Source of the DNA: Macrolepiota albuminosa
Taxonomy: Eukaryota; Basidiomycota; Agaricomycetes; Agaricales; Agaricaceae
Length of the DNA stretch: 64,000 nucleotides
Direction: 5' to 3'
NCBI GenBank assembly: GCA_027475525.1
Contig: JAMWFC010000051.1
Span: 558,001-622,000, forward strand
The translations under genes and the position numbers were made by a program. The notes beneath the pieces were generated by a model that saw only the letters and a list, made by a program, of their open reading frames with translations, did no database searches and had not been told where the DNA came from. Position 1 is the first letter of the stretch; each line of letters starts with the position of its first letter. Of the stretch, positions 1 through 10,572 are shown in pieces.

Positions 1-562
1 AACCGCTCTTATGGGAGCCAAAGGCACAAGACAGTCGCTCAGACACGCCCGAGGACAGGCGGGGGCGGTAGTGGTAGCAGTGGTGTCACTCGCACCAATT
101 CTTTGGCCACTTCACGCACGTGTACATCACAGAGTTCCCGTTTTTCTTTGTTTGGACCGTCAAGTGGGGGTAGTTGGCCCGATAGTGGTGAGACAAGCAG
201 CAACAGCATCAATGAAGACGATGAGGATGCACTCGTTTTTGAGTCAGAGGAGCAAGAGTGGGGTCTTAGTAAGGGCATGGAATTGTTTGAAGTGTCAGCC
301 AAAGATGATACAGGTGCGTTTTCGGTGTTCTTTTCCATTTCTCTTCACTCATAGCACTCTTTCAGGCATCAAAGATCTCTTTGAACACCTGATCTCGGCC
401 ATAATTCTGAAGAAAGATCTCATTGAAAAGGAGAACGAGATGAGAAAGCGAGATAGTGTCCTTTTATCAAACGCTAACTCACCTGTGTGGGCAGCCCAGG
501 CCGATGAAGAGGAAGCCCGAGTGAAGGCATCGAGAACATCGGGTAGCTGGAGCTGCTGCTAG
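1..562 (+). CDS. Rab-family small GTPase, C-terminal part
   Basis: This is the 3' end of a gene entering from the left edge. Frame 1 is open from base 1, an intron at 314-365 (GTGCGT...TTTCAG) is removed, and translation ends at the TAG at 560-562. The sequence before the intron contains the G5-type motif FEVSAKDDTG. After it comes a long amphipathic helix (IKDLFEHLISAIILKKD) and the last residues are SWSCC, a double-cysteine tail of the kind geranylgeranylated in Rab proteins. Rab GTPases direct vesicle traffic between endomembranes. The visible part before the SAK motif is odd: about 85 residues rich in Ser, Gly, Thr and acidic residues, much longer than the usual spacing between the NKxD and SAK motifs. 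The G1-G4 motifs lie outside the window, so the subfamily cannot be fixed. The Rab assignment is firm from SAK plus CC; the exact role is unknown. Confidence 0.75.
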   Translation, partial: TALMGAKGTRQSLRHARGQAGAVVVAVVSLAPILWPLHARVHHRVPVFLCLDRQVGVVGPIVVRQAATASMKTMRMHSFLSQRSKSGVLVRAWNCLKCQPKMIQVRFRCSFPFLFTHSTLSGIKDLFEHLISAIILKKDLIEKENEMRKRDSVLLSNANSPVWAAQADEEEARVKASRTSGSWSCC

Positions 563-3377
563 GATTGGGCCGCTGGTTGTCCCTTGTGCATCACTCTTGC
601 GGCAGAACCTTCCCCATGATACCAGTTTTTTCGGTTCGCCTGCTACATATCACATCTTGTTACTCTGTCCCGAACGTTTCTCGATAACGTCTTTCGCCTT
701 GAGTATTCTCTCTCACACACTCCGTCATTCCCGGTCTCCTTATCACATCATTATATTCTTCTCCATTCAAACCCCCACCCCGCCTTTCGCACCCTGATGT
801 TTAATCTATACATGTCCTCCATGTTACGACCCGACTCTGCACCGGTTTTTTTACCTCACATGCAATCCCACATTCCCCCACCCATCCAACGAACCAAACC
901 TCCCTTTTCTATACCACCCACGTTTGTTGATTCGTATCTATCGTATATCTACTACACGCTCTATAAGTACATAAGTACATGTCATGTATATCCATCCATG
1001 CTCATGGGAACTTTCTAACCCCACCAAATCTCGTCCTTACTGTCAACGCTTGCTTAATCGGGGCCGGCAAGAAGGAGGGATACCATGCCGAATCAACGGC
1101 TCCAGTAAATTATACCTACGTTTGTATAGAGATATTTATAAGGCAATTACAGAGATTTTAGTATGCAACGTTGCACGATACCCTGTCCATGACTAGTCGT
1201 CGGCACCTTGGCTTCAAGTAAAATTGAAATGCACTTGAATGCTGTAATTCTTTCTCACGACGATATCATATAGCACCCATGCATATCACGAGAATATGTC
1301 TAAATTTAAAGCTGCCGTTTGCCTGCAGCTGTCAATCTTTGACTTCCTCAATTTGTTTTTGACTAAAGGTGTGTCGAGGGTTCTTTTCTCCTTCGAATAG
1401 TCTAGATTCGATCTATGATTCTCGAGATCTGCCGTTCTCTCCGTGAAATGTGGTATTGTTACAAACCTTCCATCTGTCAGTTTTTCGTTTCTGCTGCCCG
1501 TTTTTTTCACTTTCAAGTATACTGCTTATCGGGACGAGACACAGGCGAGCCCTCCTTGCCGACGCCCGGTAAAACCGATTCCTTACTGGGTTTCGCTAAC
1601 ACAAGCTTCAAGATGCGGCATACGGCTTCCCTTTTTACCCTTCTCTTATCGTCGCAGTGTGCTGGCTCTGAGATTACCTGACGATATCTATATCCTCTCT
1701 AGATGCATATGCTTTTCTAAGCTTGTGCATTGTAGAAGCACGGCAAGCTCGTCTTGGACATCTCGACACAAATTTGGGTTTGTGATCCTTTATCGGCAAA
1801 TGACAGTGAGTTTTTACAACAGAGGGCTTATGAAAAGCTCGATTCATACACGAGTTGATGTATACAATCTAAGCCTGTCCAGTCGAAGTCCAACGACTGA
1901 AGGCATTTGCGGATTGACACTGTACCGATAGCTTCATTCGGTCTAGTATTACAAGCTCTCTATGTAAGCGCTAAGCTCGTTCAGCAATCTTCGACATTGT
2001 GATTGAGAAGAAACCAGAAGAATGCCTTTCAATGCCCTTTCAATCGAGGCATTAGATGAAGACTGCAGTCATCACGAACTAGGAGAACATGTATGTCTCG
2101 TCCTACAACGTACATATGCTGAATCACAGAGACAGAAAGCTACAAATATTTCTTAGCATAGAATTTCTCAGTTTGGAATCGACTACTTTTTCCTTGCCTG
2201 GGTCATGACCAAGTTTGCTACTCTGGAGCAGGGATTCTGACACTAGTGAAGATTGTGCACTCCGTCGCCAGGCTTGTTGTCTTGGGGCAGATTGGCCTCA
2301 TCTTTCTTTTGAGATCCTCCTGGTCATTTCACACCAATCAGAGGCCCGCAGAAGACATCTCCATGAGGCTTCTGACCCTCATTCACTATCTATGTATTTT
2401 CTCAAGATTCTCAAGGCTCCTTTCCTCCCAGTGCCGTAAACTCCGCCTTCGCACTTAAAGTACTACATATAGTCCTTGCCACCTCAATTTAGTGTCGAAG
2501 GCTGGACAGCCGAGACAACATTTTTCACGCCTAGGTTCCGCGTCTTTCGATAGACGTTCGCTTCTTTATCACGTCTTGGCCAAGCGCTGATCCCGCTTGG
2601 CAAGTGTTCTTCGATCCCAGCCACGTCAACTGGACATTCGCGACAAGGGTAATGATTCGGACCTTGCTCCGTGAAGTAGTGAAAATGCGTTGACCCATGG
2701 TCCCACTTTATAGGCACAGTTAGTAGCAAAATTGGCAGACTTCTCCTATGGGACGAACACCGTGTAAGTACGATTCATTAGTCCGCTTGTCCCGACGAGA
2801 AACTTGTATATCCCCTGAGAATTCTGGCAAACGCAAACGCAAACGCAGCCGGAATCCGGACGTGAACAACGAATGAAATTGGAAGGTCAGACAACCTAGA
2901 GCCGTAGTCTTCAACTCTCCTCTAACACGTATGTTCAAACTCGAGAACTTTAAGAAGCTGAATATAAATGCTTGAGTCTTGAAAATTACGCATACAAAAA
3001 GACATTGGATGTTATTTAATGAGATCTATAAGTAAACCTGGTGACTATTGAAAATCTGCTCGCTGTGTGCTATTGCAAGAATCTAAGCAACCAAGAGTCA
3101 TACCGACAATAAGAAGTCTGCAAGGATGCGCCTCTAGGAATTCGGTAGTACTGTTATATCTGGCCAGATAATAGTAAAATAGACAACTTGTCAATTGAAA
3201 GTTCACGTTCAAGAGATAAATTTCTGCATCGTCAAGAGTTCAGGATGCTCTACAGGGACGTCCGACTAGCGGAAGTTAAGGGCATGCAACGGGGCTCTGC
3301 CACCAGTCTCCCTACAGCTTCTAACCCAAGGCCCCCCCTTATCAGTAACCCCGTTTATATCACATTGGATCTCATAG
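563..3377. other. non-coding stretch
   Basis: No convincing gene was found. Short open frames exist on both strands, but none has recognisable motifs or consistent splice sites. Composition is moderately AT-rich. Part of the first 100-200 bases will be the 3' untranslated region of the Rab gene. Confidence 0.5.
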
Positions 3378-3524
3378 GTGATGCCAAAGCTGACGCAGAG
3401 CCCATTAACAAGCGGACTTCGGGAAGAGCTTGATATCCTGGATAAGTATGCGCGAGGACTCGAGTTTGACGACCTGCCGGATTATGAAGGCTTGCGAAAT
3501 TTCTTCCGCTGCAACCTCAGGTAG
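3378..3524 (+). pseudogene. casein-kinase-1-like C-terminal fragment
   Basis: A short frame follows a possible 3' splice site (CTCATAG at 3371-3377). It runs to the TAG at 3522-3524. It encodes GLREELDILDKYARGLEF followed by DDLPDYEGLRNFF, which resembles the end of CK1-type kinase domains, where a helix with an RxLxF-like core precedes a PDYxxLRxxF motif. No kinase lobe with catalytic motifs was found upstream, so this is a remnant or a last exon whose gene has been lost. The match is by motif memory only and is short; confidence is moderate to low. Confidence 0.4.
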
Positions 3525-4100
3525 CTGGCCTTGTTCTGAATTGTCAATTCCTGGCCGCACTATATAATCGAATTATCATTGACTATGAGGGGACTCATTG
3601 GACAAAATTATTGATTTGTTAATTAAACAGAATTTTGATTTTGTATCACATGTTCAGTTTTCAAATCGAATTTTGATTTTGAATCTACATATTTCGACTT
3701 TGATTTACCTGTTTTGCTCTGGACTTTTCAGCACTGGAAGCAATGCTTCTGACTACCACATGATCACCTGCCTCAATTGAACCACTGATGGACAGAGGAC
3801 GTCATCATCTTTTCTTCTATTTTCAACTGTCGTGTGAACTGTCTTTAATCGTTGTGTGCAAACACTCATTGGTCCTTTTATATGGATCTTCCAGCAAGGG
3901 ACCAATGTACACATTTACAATGTCGTGGATGTACATTTTTCCAGCCAAGAGAGGTGTGTTTACCATCAAAATATTCGAAAAAAATGTAATCAAATTAAAT
4001 TATTTTAGCATCGCATTTGTTGGTGTGGTCACTCTTATGATGAACATGCTACATCTTCCATTGCATATGTAAATCCTCCTCAAAGAGGAGGAAGAGGAAA
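3525..4100. other. AT-rich leader of the HECT/integrase unit
   Basis: This AT-rich sequence lies just upstream of the HECT-like gene. Frames are open here and there on + (for example 3598-3780 and 3788-4072), but no domain is recognisable. It could hold the left end, promoter and first exons of the HECT-like gene. No terminal inverted repeat was found by eye. Confidence 0.3.
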
Positions 4101-6912
4101 CTTGTGTGAACGTTTCCAAGAAGTATGCTTTATTGAGTAAAAATATATGTCGGAATTTAACTACTTTGCAGCCGTCTTTACACTACACACCAGATTCTTT
4201 ATGTGTATCCTGTGGAGGAAGCTGGCTTGTTCATGAACGACCTACTCCATCGTATGTTCCAATTTCTTTTTTAACTTTCTATGTTGATTTTATATTTTAG
4301 TCAATCACCTCAATTATCGACCACTTCTCTGCCTACTCAAGTAGCCATTGCACCAGCTATCACTTCATGGAATCCACCTCAACTTAGAGTATCTGGGTCA
4401 ACTACAAATGATCGTCGCATCAATCATGCTGCTCAACAAAATGCTGCAACTCAGTCTGCTTATTCAACTTCTCGAGGTCCTGCTCGATCAAGTGTTTTAC
4501 GTGGTTCAAACCATCGACGACATCCTGTATCTATACCTTATACTGGATCTAGCCAGCCTTTATCATTTTCGAGTGCTTCAGTTGCTGGTCCAAGTCGTGG
4601 AGTCAATCAACAGTTTTTTATTGCTTTGTTACCCTATGGGGTATGTTCATTTCTTATACATTTTAGATGTCTAGTAATGATTTGAAGCCTACAACATTTT
4701 TTGATGACAACGACCTTATTCGAGAGCTTCCAGAACTTCGAATTCACTCCGAACGCTTGCCAGATTTACTGAATAGATTGGAAAAATTCAACCTGTTATC
4801 ACTCTTCACAATTTCTGATGGGCCTCATGAATCGCTTTGGAGAAAAATCCATGATCACTTGATCGGACAGGCTCGCACTCATCATTTCACCATATCGCGC
4901 CATTCATTAGATCTTGCAAATGATACTTCGATCTATGAAAGATCACCATTTGCTTTAGCTGTTGGTGGTAATATCAATGGTATATTCGGTCAAAAGCTCA
5001 AAGTTTCACCTCTTATCTCCAATCAAATGACATATGCGACACTTCTGACTAAAATTGCCAAAAAAATTCAACATCCTTCCAGTTCAATTCCGCTGCTTTT
5101 CTATTGTGAGTTATTCTGTTCAAATTAAGCGCTCTTACTAATATGGTTAAAGATTGCCGACGACTTTTATATGGACCAATTATACCAAATACTACCGATG
5201 CACATCCATGTTTTGTTGACCATGTTTTTAATGGCTTATGGACTCGTGATCCATGCGAAATTGAAGGGGAAAATATCATATGTTTTCAGCACTGTCCAGG
5301 CTTTACACTGCAGCCAGAACCTTTAGCATCTATAGCTTCGTTGCCTTCAACTGCAATATCACCTCAAACTGAAATACCTCTATTTGACAACGATGATGAC
5401 GATGTAAGTATTGCGATAGCTTTTTTTGTTTCTTTTATATATAACAATTTTTTTAGTTTCCCGAAGTTACTGATTTGCTTCGACACAATGCTTCTGATGC
5501 GGTCTCATCTCCATTACACACACCTTTAATTTCTCTTGCTCAACTCGGAACACCACCACCATCAACCTTGATCCCAACACGATCTTTGCATTCTTTTCCG
5601 CTTATTGTTCAACCTCCTTCACCTCTTACGCACTCAGCTTCACCACCAACGAATTCGCTCCTTTTACATACCTTCCAAGGACCTACAATTAGGCCACCTC
5701 ACCATCGCAATGCTCATGAGTGGCTTGACTTTATGCATTTGCAAGCTGTTCGCTACGCAAGAACTATTTCGGAGGAAAATCCATATTCTCAAGAAGTCCT
5801 TGATATTGAAGCGCCAACTGATATAGCTGCTGCCAAGGCACTTGTTGCATCTCTTATTGGCCATTTTACTGGATGCCCTCCTGTTATTGATAATGGTACT
5901 ACAGTTCGCATATTTTCCTTTAAACATCTCTTGATTGGAATGCGAACATGGAAAATGTATGTTTTTTTTATATTACATTACATCAATACTAATTGTTATA
6001 TCAAGTGGACAAGCAACTGGAAGTGGAGTAGAACGAGCAGTTCTTCGTGCAGCTCTCAAATATGTTACATCCAATGGTCGCTATTGGAAGCAATTGGACG
6101 ATCTTGGACATTTCACGCTTTGTTTCAACCCAGGGCATATATCAGACGACAGAATTGCACAGCTAAAAGTTCATGGTTGCCTTTCAGCATTGCATATTTA
6201 TTGGGCAAAATCGTCACCATTTCCTGTGTCACCCTGGCTTATAACTCTTATTCTTCTTGGTCAGACAACTATGGACGATATTGATTTCATATCAGAAATC
6301 AATCCCGAGTTGGCTTTGAAACTTCAGCATTGGCCGATTGACTCTGATATACCTTTCGACACTAGTAACCCTTGCTCAGTAGTATCCCAATTAATCGTCA
6401 ACCATCTTAGCCCAACGACAGTATGCAAATTATTCTATATTGCTTTTCAATTACTGATTCTGTATAAATAGCCTGCAGAATTGCACGAATTGACAGGCGA
6501 TGCTCATAAATACTATACGCAGGCTTTGTTCAACAGCATTTTTTTTCTTGCACCTCCTAATCAAACTGCAATCGCTACTCTTCCTGAAGTTCAAGCTTTT
6601 TGCGATGGTTTTAATCTTCAAGTATCATCGTCATTAAATCTACTTCAGGTAAGTACAATCCATAGATTTATCAAAAGTCATCTCAAAGATAAATAGTCCT
6701 TGGGAGACATTACAACGACAAAGAAGATCATTTGCGAGCTGGCTACTGCTAAAGTGAAATCTGCTGAAAGTATTATCAAGCGTATTATCATTCATCCTAT
6801 GGCTGAAGAACCTCAACTTCACTGTCGTCTTTTCAAAGCCTTGGCTCACTATCTCAACGGCATTGGACATCCTCAAGGGTTCTCGAATACGAATGATTTT
6901 GTAACATTGGAG

Positions 6913-6916
6913 ATGT
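6913..6916. repeat. target-site duplication, left copy
   Basis: ATGT immediately precedes the LTR at 6917. The same four bases follow the other LTR at 11648-11651. Confidence 0.7.
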
Positions 6917-7955
6917 TGATGACGCCCAAATTGCGCTAAGGTGCACTATCACTAGTACAGCTACTTAGTCAATATAGCTTTGGACGCGCTAAGTATGGGA
7001 GAGAGTCCTGGACAGGTCCCAGAGAACGCACAGTAGGCAAGAGGTTGGTGGTAAGGAAAAGGGGTGATTGGCGCTTATTTAAGACCCAAAAATGCGGCAA
7101 GAGTATGCTAAAAATCACCAATGAAAGGTGCTAAGAGGCGCGGGAAAGAGTCGCCAAGGAAAGGCGCTAAGGAGCGCGGGAGAGAGTCGCCAAGGAAAGG
7201 CGCTAAGGAGCGCGAGAGAGAGTCGCCAAGGAAAGGCGCTAAGAGACACTGTAAAGGGGTCACTAAGAGGCGCTAAGTGTTAGCACCTAAAAGAGATGAT
7301 AAAATGACGAGATTGCTTAGCAGATCTAAGCGCAAATGCCTTGCCGTAGTTGCAAGACACTAAGAGATTGCAGACAGAAAGGGTGAGAGAGAACTAAAGC
7401 AGAGTCCCCTTGCCGACACGGTCAACAAAAAGGTAGTCTGTTGCGTAGGGTGACCAAAATGTTGGGATACAATCCCTACTGCCAAATTGATTGAGTACTA
7501 CTAACAAAAAGTAAGTATTTATATGTAAGTAAATGCCCTGAATTAAACTATATGGTGAAAAAGGTCCACAATCATGCTGTCGTTCTGAGTCGGCAAGAAG
7601 CTAAGCGACGTCAGGTGCTAAGGTGAAACTCCAAGCTGCCTGTCATAAAATACTTCATCATTCCTGCTGCCACCGGCTAAGAGCATCATGGGTGCCAAGT
7701 GTCTGTGTCCGTGTACGGCCCTGAAGGGTGAGTGGCAAGGTGCGGCAAGGTGTCAAGAGGAGTGCTAAGAATAGATGGTGCCATAAAGAGTGGTCCTGGA
7801 GTAATTAGAGGCTCCAGCTGCGAGTTATTAACATAAAAATATGCAAAAATTAGCCCCTGGAGCGCTAAGACGTGCCGCTCCTGGTGGTCCCAGTGTGCCA
7901 ATGTGAGGTGCTTGTGTTGGCGCTATCCGTGGTCATCTATAATGGGAGCTCATCA
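6917..7955 (-). repeat. 3' LTR (1039 bp)
   Basis: This LTR is nearly identical to 10573-11647. It contains three units of a 36-bp tandem repeat around 7146-7245. A TATAAATA-like box lies at 7516-7523 on the minus strand. Its outer edge is within codon sequence of the HECT-like gene. Confidence 0.9.
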
Positions 7956-7966
7956 TCTCCCCCCAA
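7956..7966 (-). other. polypurine tract
   Basis: On the minus strand, TTGGGGGGAGA directly abuts the TGATGA start of the 3' LTR. This is the expected position and composition for the plus-strand primer of an LTR retrotransposon. Confidence 0.75.
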
Positions 7967-8348
7967 CTGAAATCCTGACTGTCCTCAGTCACTTTTCCAG
8001 AGAGTCGCTAATCTGAAAGTCGGTAAGAGAATGCATAGTCGGCAAGGAGGAGATGGAGGTGCCAAGGTGTGCTGGGTGCTGGCGATGTCGGCAATGTATG
8101 GTGCGCTAAAAACATTAGAAACTCGGCAGCCAGAATATGAAACGAGTGACGAATCAATGAAAAATATAACAAAGTGTGCAAAAATGACGAATAACTCAAG
8201 GGTCAAGTAGGTAACAAAATGGTAGTGATCTTGGTGACAATTTTTAGTATAGGTAGTGACAAAGATTGTCTATGAATGTAGAGTAAGAAAGCTAACAAAA
8301 GGTGATTCAAGAAAGGCGACTTAGCAAAGTATTGATGTTTTTGTACTT
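7967..8348. other. internal 3' untranslated region of the retrotransposon
   Basis: This 382-bp stretch lies between the gag-like stop codon and the polypurine tract. No pol-like frame is present. Confidence 0.5.
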
Positions 8349-10349
8349 TTAGCCATTTTCTGAAATAACGTCGGCAAGTGCAGGTACTAGCACCTTATTG
8401 GGGGTCCTTAGCGGTCCTTCAGAAGCTTTATGATCACTAAGAGTAGTGCTGCAAGGGCCAGTAGAGGAACTATTGAGGCAACAAGTTGAAACGTCGCCAG
8501 TAACTGCCAGTTCGGGAAGGTCATGGTAGTGCTGATTATTGTCCAAGCTGGAAGCGCCAAAGGTAGCGCTAATGGTGGCGCCTTTATCCTCAGAAGGCGC
8601 TAAGACAGTGCCTGTTGGTGCGCTTGCGCTAGGAGCTATCCTGCAGAGGTCTCCAACTGTTGCCATGACTTGCGTTGCTGTAGTATAATCAATAACTTGA
8701 GTTCCTACCTCAAATATTTGCAACGTCGCCAAGGAGTCTACTCCATACTGCTTCTGAGGAGCGCCAAGAGCTGGCGCTAAGGGCTGGAAGTCGCTAGTGG
8801 GCAGATTATTGTGTGCTGGCATGGTAGGTGGTGCTAACGTTATGGTGCGAGAGTTGACATTGGAAAGGACTGAGTCTTCACAGGAGGCGCTAAGAGACTC
8901 TGGGGAGGCGCTAGGCAAGGCTAGGGAGGTGCTAGGCGGTGCGGCAAGATCTGGTGGAGCGCTAGGGGGTAAACTGGTGGATTCAAGAGGTGCGCTAGGG
9001 GAAACACTGAAGCTGTTCTCAATAACAACAAGATTGACGGCAATGTTGGGAACTTCAGATTGAGCATTCACAGGAGCGGCAAGGGAGGCGCTAGGAGGCA
9101 TTGAAGAGGCGCTAAGCATTGCTGGATGAGTGCTAGGTGGTGCGCTAAGGGGTACGGCAGTGGCAGCCTCGGCAAGAGCTAAGTTAACGTTAGAGGTGTT
9201 CTGAGGCTTGGATTGAAAAACCATGGATTGCGTCGCCAGTGGCACCCTAAATTCAGCGCTAAGGCTGGCGCTGGACACGCTAGAAGTGGCGCTAAGTGTT
9301 GGCAAAGGGGCGCTAAGGGTCTGAGTAGTTTTTGGTGCGGCAATTCCTCGTAACTTTGCCAGTTCCTGCTCTATTTGCACAATACGTTCCTGCCGTGCTA
9401 GTTCCCTAAACTCCTGCTGAGGGGGTTCCTTGGCGTCCTGATCATGCCCAAAATAGTAAATTTCCTCTATATGTTCTTCCGACTGGGGCTGGTAACTTGC
9501 CAATTCAGCGGCAAGCCTATTTTCGATTGGTGACATGGCAGCGGCAAAGGCAGCATTAACTCGAGTTTCCAGGTCTTTATAATCATCAGAGGCGCTAACA
9601 CTTAGCGCTTGGATTACCGTGGGAGCGCTAGAAAAACCCTCAGAATGAGCGCTAAGAGGCTCAGAGGTGCTAAGGGAATAGGAGGTGCTAAGGGGACTGA
9701 GAGTGTTGGCACTAGTGGTTGTACCGGCAAGTACCCATTTTCCTGCTTTAAAAACCTGATCAATGTCATAGAACTCGTCGGGATGGTGTGTCGGCATGAG
9801 AATCTCTAGGCGACGTGCCATTTTTGTCCATAAGGAGGTTGGAATACCTTGCTGAAATAAGCGACGCTCTTCATTTATGTGAAGTTTGCCATGTTGCTGG
9901 AGCCATTTAGAGATGCGCTGGAAGTCACGGTAATAGGTAGAAAATGTGCCAAGAGTGTGCAGGCTAGTGGCAAAGGTGTCTTGCACTAGCTGCTGGAGGT
10001 CGCTAAGCCTGTAACGGGCAGATTCTTCTGCACCAGGATATAAATTGATTACTGCTGTTTTCCAATCTTGATAGCTATGTTGGCGAGGTGCTAAGGGAAC
10101 TGGGGGGGTGGCAAGCGCAGGCTCTAAGGTGATGAATTCTGGTAAACCTGTCCAAGATTCTGCCGTGTCATAGGAGACATAACGGATAGCGTAATCCTTC
10201 CTTTGGGCAAAGTCGGTAATACCACAATCCTGGAAAAGGAGCTCTAGTTCTTGGAAGTACTGTGGTAACTCGCGTGGTTGGGTTTCATCCCATTTAGGTG
10301 CAGCAAAGTGATTTCGAAAGGGCATATGAAGGGGTCGTGCTTGGCTCAT
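8349..10349 (-). CDS. Gag-like protein of the LTR retrotransposon
   Basis: One uninterrupted minus-strand frame of about 666 codons. An upstream in-frame Met at 10445 would give 698 residues, but the Met at 10349 (MSQARPLHMPF) begins the recognisable Gag-like part. That part contains KWDETQPRELPQYFQE, then a segment with YVSYDTAESW, similar to capsid regions of fungal Ty3/gypsy Gag proteins, which assemble the particle around the element RNA. The C-terminal half is low-complexity, dominated by Leu-Ser-Ala and Pro-Ser-Ala repeats, with a short charged helix near QERIVQIEQELAKL. No CCHC zinc knuckle and no pol fusion are seen. The Leu-Ser-Ala repeats arise from the word CTTAGCGC, which is also frequent in the non-coding LTRs. 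Assignment as Gag is by position and pattern. Confidence 0.7.
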   Translation of the reverse strand: MSQARPLHMPFRNHFAAPKWDETQPRELPQYFQELELLFQDCGITDFAQRKDYAIRYVSYDTAESWTGLPEFITLEPALATPPVPLAPRQHSYQDWKTAVINLYPGAEESARYRLSDLQQLVQDTFATSLHTLGTFSTYYRDFQRISKWLQQHGKLHINEERRLFQQGIPTSLWTKMARRLEILMPTHHPDEFYDIDQVFKAGKWVLAGTTTSANTLSPLSTSYSLSTSEPLSAHSEGFSSAPTVIQALSVSASDDYKDLETRVNAAFAAAMSPIENRLAAELASYQPQSEEHIEEIYYFGHDQDAKEPPQQEFRELARQERIVQIEQELAKLRGIAAPKTTQTLSAPLPTLSATSSVSSASLSAEFRVPLATQSMVFQSKPQNTSNVNLALAEAATAVPLSAPPSTHPAMLSASSMPPSASLAAPVNAQSEVPNIAVNLVVIENSFSVSPSAPLESTSLPPSAPPDLAAPPSTSLALPSASPESLSASCEDSVLSNVNSRTITLAPPTMPAHNNLPTSDFQPLAPALGAPQKQYGVDSLATLQIFEVGTQVIDYTTATQVMATVGDLCRIAPSASAPTGTVLAPSEDKGATISATFGASSLDNNQHYHDLPELAVTGDVSTCCLNSSSTGPCSTTLSDHKASEGPLRTPNKVLVPALADVISENG

Positions 10350-10552
10350 AGTGGGAGTGGCAAGGGAATTAATAGAGTTGGCAAGGGACCACGGCAAGTG
10401 GCAAGTGTATATCAGAAATAATCGTCTACAGTTGGCTAGTGGCAAGCGTCTTGTAGTTTCTGACTGTAAGGGGAGTGCGGCAAGGCACTGGAAAAATGAG
10501 GTAAGATTGCCTTTTAAAGGTGGGTTTCTGGCGGAATGCTGCCCTAGAGAAC

Positions 10553-10569
10553 CCTCGCGGTGGGCTCCA
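10553..10569 (-). other. primer-binding site
   Basis: On the minus strand, TGGAGCCCACCGCGAGG lies 3 nt inside the 5' LTR. The leading TGG pairs with the CCA end of a tRNA. Which tRNA cannot be decided here. Confidence 0.7.
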
Positions 10570-10572
10570 ATT

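Noticed and set aside
563..3377. tRNA or other structured RNA genes in the long intergenic stretches
   Set aside because: No cloverleaf with A/B box pairs was found by eye here or in the other gaps; a dedicated scan could still find one.
7686..7901. 71-codon frame present identically in both LTRs (also 11378-11593)
   Set aside because: It is present twice only because the LTRs are duplicated; there is no start context or domain evidence for a protein.
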